Positions 61,587-64,000 of a stretch of DNA of 64,000 nt are shown in pieces (the first letter of the stretch is position 1; every line of letters begins with the position of its first letter). The notes below the pieces were generated by a model, which worked only from the letters and a program-made list of their open reading frames with translations, was not told where the DNA came from and did no database searches. Source of the DNA: Polynucleobacter necessarius (GTDB taxonomy: Bacteria; Pseudomonadota; Gammaproteobacteria; Burkholderiales; Burkholderiaceae); assembly GCF_900095205.1 (NCBI RefSeq), contig NZ_LT606951.1, positions 1,786,263-1,850,262 on the forward strand, given 5' to 3'. A program made the translations under genes and the position numbers.

Positions 61587-62861
61587 GTGACTTTTGATTT
61601 AAGCTCTCTTTTACTGTTTGGCCTGCCAGTTGGAATTTGCGCAGGCCTTTTAGTTTACGCACTAAATCTTCGATCCGCGCTTTCTCGTGCAGAGCTGCAG
61701 GTCCAGACAGAAATCGCTCTCACTCAAAGTCTTCGTACAGAGCGCGATCAAGCACTGCAAAATGCAATTAGACTAGAATCAGAGTTAGACTCTGAACGCA
61801 AACAAGGGCTTGGAAGAATTGAATCTCTAAATGAAGCTAAAGAAGCACTTACGAATCAGTTTAAAAATTTAGCTAATGAAATCTTGGAAGATAAATCCAA
61901 GCGCTTTACGGAACAAAATACTGCCAACCTAGACGCCCTTCTCAAACCATTGCAAACCAAGCTCACCGAATTTAAAGAGCAAGTAAATACCTCTTATGGC
62001 AACGAAGCCCGCGAACGTCACGCCCTCAAAAGCGAAATTGAGCGATTAGCCAACCTGAATCTGCGCATGTCTGATGAAACGCGTTCACTAACGCAAGCAT
62101 TAAAGGGTGACTCTAAAGTACGAGGTAATTGGGGCGAGCTAGTACTGGAATCAATCCTTGAATCTTCTGGTTTGCGTAAAGGCGAAGAATATGTCGTTCA
62201 AGATAGTCATACTCAAACCGATGGCTCTCGTCTCCAACCAGACGTAGTAATCAAGCTACCTGAGGGCAAGAGTCTAGTGGTTGACAGCAAAGTGTCCATT
62301 ACTGCTTACGCTCGTCATGCTGAGACTACCGACCCCGCTATTGCCGAGCAAGAACTTGCTGCACATATTCATTCGCTGCGCCAACATATTCAGGGACTCT
62401 CAGGAAAGAATTACAGCTCTCTTTATGGCGCCAACTCAGTAGATTTTGTCTTAATGTTTGTTCCGATAGAACCAGCATTTTTACTTGCATTGAAAACCGC
62501 TCCGAATCTATATCAAGAAGCTTTGGCAAAAAATATTGTTTTGGTCTGTCCTAGTACGTTAATGGCGACCTTGCGAACTGTTGCCCACTTGTGGCGGCAA
62601 GATCATCAAAATCGTAATGCTTTAGAAATTGCTAAACAATGTGGCAACCTCTACGATAAGTTTGTAGGATTTGTTGATGACTTGGAAAAATTAGGTCAAC
62701 GCCTAGATCAAGCACAAACTAGCTATCACGATGCATTTAACAAGCTAAAAACAGGCAAAGGGAATCTTATACGTTCTGCTGAGAAGGTTCGCGAGCTAGG
62801 CGTGAAACCCAATAAAAATATAGCCGCACCCTTATTAGAATCGTCTTCAGACTTTGAATAA
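61587..62861 (+). CDS. rmuC: DNA recombination protein RmuC
   Basis: 424 residues, GTG start. N-terminal membrane anchor (LLLFGLPVGICAGLLVYAL), a long coiled coil (about 30-160) and the RmuC endonuclease-like domain with KVRGNWGELVLESILESSGL, VVDSKVSITAYARH and FVLMFVPIEPAFLLAL. Loss of RmuC raises inversion rates at short repeats in E. coli; the biochemical role is unsettled. A strong terminator follows. Confidence 0.93.
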   Translation: MTFDLSSLLLFGLPVGICAGLLVYALNLRSALSRAELQVQTEIALTQSLRTERDQALQNAIRLESELDSERKQGLGRIESLNEAKEALTNQFKNLANEILEDKSKRFTEQNTANLDALLKPLQTKLTEFKEQVNTSYGNEARERHALKSEIERLANLNLRMSDETRSLTQALKGDSKVRGNWGELVLESILESSGLRKGEEYVVQDSHTQTDGSRLQPDVVIKLPEGKSLVVDSKVSITAYARHAETTDPAIAEQELAAHIHSLRQHIQGLSGKNYSSLYGANSVDFVLMFVPIEPAFLLALKTAPNLYQEALAKNIVLVCPSTLMATLRTVAHLWRQDHQNRNALEIAKQCGNLYDKFVGFVDDLEKLGQRLDQAQTSYHDAFNKLKTGKGNLIRSAEKVRELGVKPNKNIAAPLLESSSDFE

Positions 62862-62903
62862 GTTAGCAGAAACTCAGTAACTTTCGTCTAAATTTTGATA
62901 AAT

Positions 62904-62939
62904 AAAAATCCCGCCCAGTTTACACCAGGCGGGATTTTT
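62904..62939. terminator. strong bidirectional terminator between rmuC and phasin
   Basis: AAAAATCCCGCC and GGCGGGATTTTT form a 12-base perfect stem with a 12-base loop; GC core with A and T runs on both sides, so it works in both directions for the two convergent genes. Confidence 0.9.
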
Positions 62940-62968
62940 AAAACGTAATACTTAAGTTAAGTCTCTAA

Positions 62969-63551
62969 TTAAGCAGACTTACGGCTACGTGATGCAGGAG
63001 TAGCGGCTTTTTTCACTTGAGCAATTTGACCTTGAACAGTTTCGATTGCTTGATCAGCAATTTTTTCTGCTGTTGCAAAAGCTTCTGCTAACAGCGTGGA
63101 ATTGCTCAAAGCCTTGCAATGCACTACCGTATACAGTCTTGAATGAAGACAAGAAAGCATCAGAACCTGCAGGAGCATTTGCGGCTACAGTATTAATCCA
63201 ATCCTGGAAACCATCTTGCAATTGGTCAATACTTGCATCAACAACGTTTACAAATTCTTTATTGCTATCACGCAATACTTTGCTTACTTTCTTTTGGTAG
63301 GCAACAGCTTGGTTGCCAGCAGATTGCAATGTCTCGGCATTAAACAATTTAGTAACTTGCTTTGGATCCTTAGCTGTCAACACTTGTTGAATGCTATCTT
63401 GAGTATTTACTAAAACATCTTTGGAAGCCGCATAGTTCAACTCAGCCAATTTTTGAGCATTTTCTAAAGCAGCTTCGCTTAATGAAAATGTAGCCTCAAG
63501 GCCTTTACTGTTAATTTGGGACAATTTAGCGGTGATTTGATCTTGGTTCAT
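62969..63551 (-). pseudogene. phasin family protein, late frameshift
   Basis: From ATG 63551 the frame reads MNQDQITAKLSQINSKGLEA then LNYAASKDVLVNTQDSIQQV and ..KTVYGSALQGFEQF, a Phasin_2-type helical protein. Near 63094-63100 it shifts to a wrong tail ending RSFCNSRKNC. One frame over, TLLAEAFATAEKIADQAIET followed by VQGQIAQVKKAATPASRSRK gives the expected alanine/lysine-rich end at 62969. Two bases appear missing (or one extra). Phasins coat polyhydroxybutyrate granules. About 150 of 190 residues remain before the shift, so partial function is possible. Confidence 0.8.
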
Positions 63552-63634
63552 GTATTTCTCCAGAATTTAAGTGGTACAACTAGTAAATTAAGTGCGCGAT
63601 TCAAGAAACAGAAACTTCAAATACCTTAAATATT

Positions 63635-63643
63635 GCACTGCAC
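63635..63643. promoter_or_regulatory. TGC-ACT-GCA dyad upstream of phasin
   Basis: TGCACTGCA, preceded by T, about 85 bases before the phasin start codon. It shares the TTGC-N3-GCA core with the larger dyad 55 bases further upstream. PhaR repressors of PHB-producing bacteria bind TGC-N3/4-GCA type dyads in front of phasin genes, so both are candidate PhaR sites. Confidence 0.4.
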
Positions 63644-63683
63644 CATGAAACTATAACTGATTGAAAATGACAAATCAAGAACT

Positions 63684-63704
63684 ATTTGTTGCTATGCAAC
63701 AAAT
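63684..63704. promoter_or_regulatory. 21-bp perfect dyad between phasin and MFS genes
   Basis: TTTGTTGC-TAT-GCAACAAA plus one more A/T pair gives nine-base perfect arms around three bases. It lies about 135 bases upstream of phasin and 44 bases upstream of the MFS gene, and contains TGC-N3-GCA. Candidate operator for either gene. Confidence 0.5.
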
Positions 63705-63747
63705 TTAATCCTAAATAATAATTAAATTCAATATAATCAATAACTTA

Positions 63748-64000
63748 ATGAATTATTCAAGCACCCACTCTTATCGAAAAGTCGCTATCGCGGCTTGTTT
63801 TGGCACCTTTTTAGAGTGGTATGACTTCTTGACATTTGCTACCTTGGCCGTAGTTTTTGCCCCTCTCTTTTTTCATGCAAGCGACCCAAATACCGCCCTT
63901 TTAGCCAGCTTAGCGACTTTTGGCGTCGGGATGGTTGTAAGGCCTCTTGGAGCAGCCATTTTTGGAGCCCTGGGTGATCGCATTGGCAGAAAGCCCGTAT
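63748..64000 (+). CDS. MFS transporter (metabolite:H+ symporter type), N-terminal part
   Basis: 84 codons to the window edge: YRKVAIAACFGTFLEWYDFL at the first membrane helix, then LLASLATFGVGMVVRPLGAA and the inter-helix motif GALGDRIGRKPV (GxxxDRxGRK). The FLEWYDF plus RPLGA signature marks the ShiA/ProP/KgtP group, which imports organic acids or osmolytes with protons. The substrate cannot be told. Intact as far as visible. Confidence 0.85.
   Translation, partial: MNYSSTHSYRKVAIAACFGTFLEWYDFLTFATLAVVFAPLFFHASDPNTALLASLATFGVGMVVRPLGAAIFGALGDRIGRKPV

Noticed and set aside
1..64000. Search for tRNA, rRNA, CRISPR arrays, insertion sequences or phage genes
   Set aside because: I saw no cloverleaf, spaced repeats, transposase or integrase motifs. 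The lesions look like point changes and small indels rather than element insertions. A tRNA-scan and an IS search would be decisive.

Overview
The window looks like a chromosome segment of a betaproteobacterium of the Burkholderiaceae, most likely a Polynucleobacter. This rests on the gene order (dcw cluster followed by a peroxiredoxin, lpxC, DUF721 and secA; argJ-DUF815-Nudix; hemA-prfA-prmC-grxD; rpe-trpEGDC), on the moderate base composition, and on the protein sequences as I remember the family. At least 15 genes carry frameshifts, in-frame stops or deletions, while every cell-wall, division, translation and replication gene reads intact. That pattern suggests a lineage in recent genome reduction, such as the ciliate endosymbiont Polynucleobacter necessarius. 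The name is inference; the lesions are read directly from the bases.

Layout. 1-4.6 kb: the start of a ketopantoate reductase, a broken sodium/solute symporter, a squalene/phytoene synthase, an O6-alkylguanine transferase and a CorC-type CBS protein. 4.6-8.7 kb: a type IV pilus/type II secretion assembly operon in ruins (ATPase with an in-frame stop, inner-membrane F/C protein with a stop and a frameshift, and what looks like about 45 bases of a prepilin peptidase) leading into intact coaE and zapD; then a minus-strand argJ-DUF815 ATPase-Nudix group to 10.8 kb. 10.8-14.6 kb: a complete but dead tungsten aldehyde ferredoxin oxidoreductase operon (four-cluster ferredoxin, AOR, FAD/NAD oxidoreductase, MoaD/ThiS remnant). 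14.8-19.6 kb: secA, a DUF721/DciA gene, lpxC and a peroxiredoxin.

19.7-37.2 kb is a complete dcw cluster on the minus strand, in transcription order mraZ-rsmH-ftsL-ftsI-murE-murF-mraY-murD-ftsW-murG-murC-ddl-ftsQ-ftsA-ftsZ. Most junctions overlap by a few bases. It is headed by a recognisable promoter and three 10-bp-spaced MraZ operator repeats. 37.4-42.5 kb holds coq7 and a biotin locus in which bioB, bioA and bioF are broken and only bioD reads through. 42.5-46.2 kb has an M20 amidohydrolase with an apparently lost stop codon, a frameshifted enoyl-CoA hydratase, mltA, a tiny membrane ORF and apaG. 46.2-50.9 kb is the rpe-trpE-trpG-trpD-trpC operon.

50.9-64 kb: an unknown membrane protein, a MarR-like gene ghost, ychF, a UbiH-family hydroxylase, a DsbC-like protein, a broken M61 peptidase, ung, a small membrane protein, then hemA-prfA-prmC-grxD-rmuC. 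The end holds a phasin gene with a late frameshift and the start of an MFS transporter; between these two lie two TGC-N3-GCA dyads that could be PHB-regulator sites. I found no tRNA, rRNA, CRISPR array, prophage or insertion sequence. I see no convincing new multi-gene system. The most informative content is the selective decay and the small regulatory or vestigial sequences listed in the findings.
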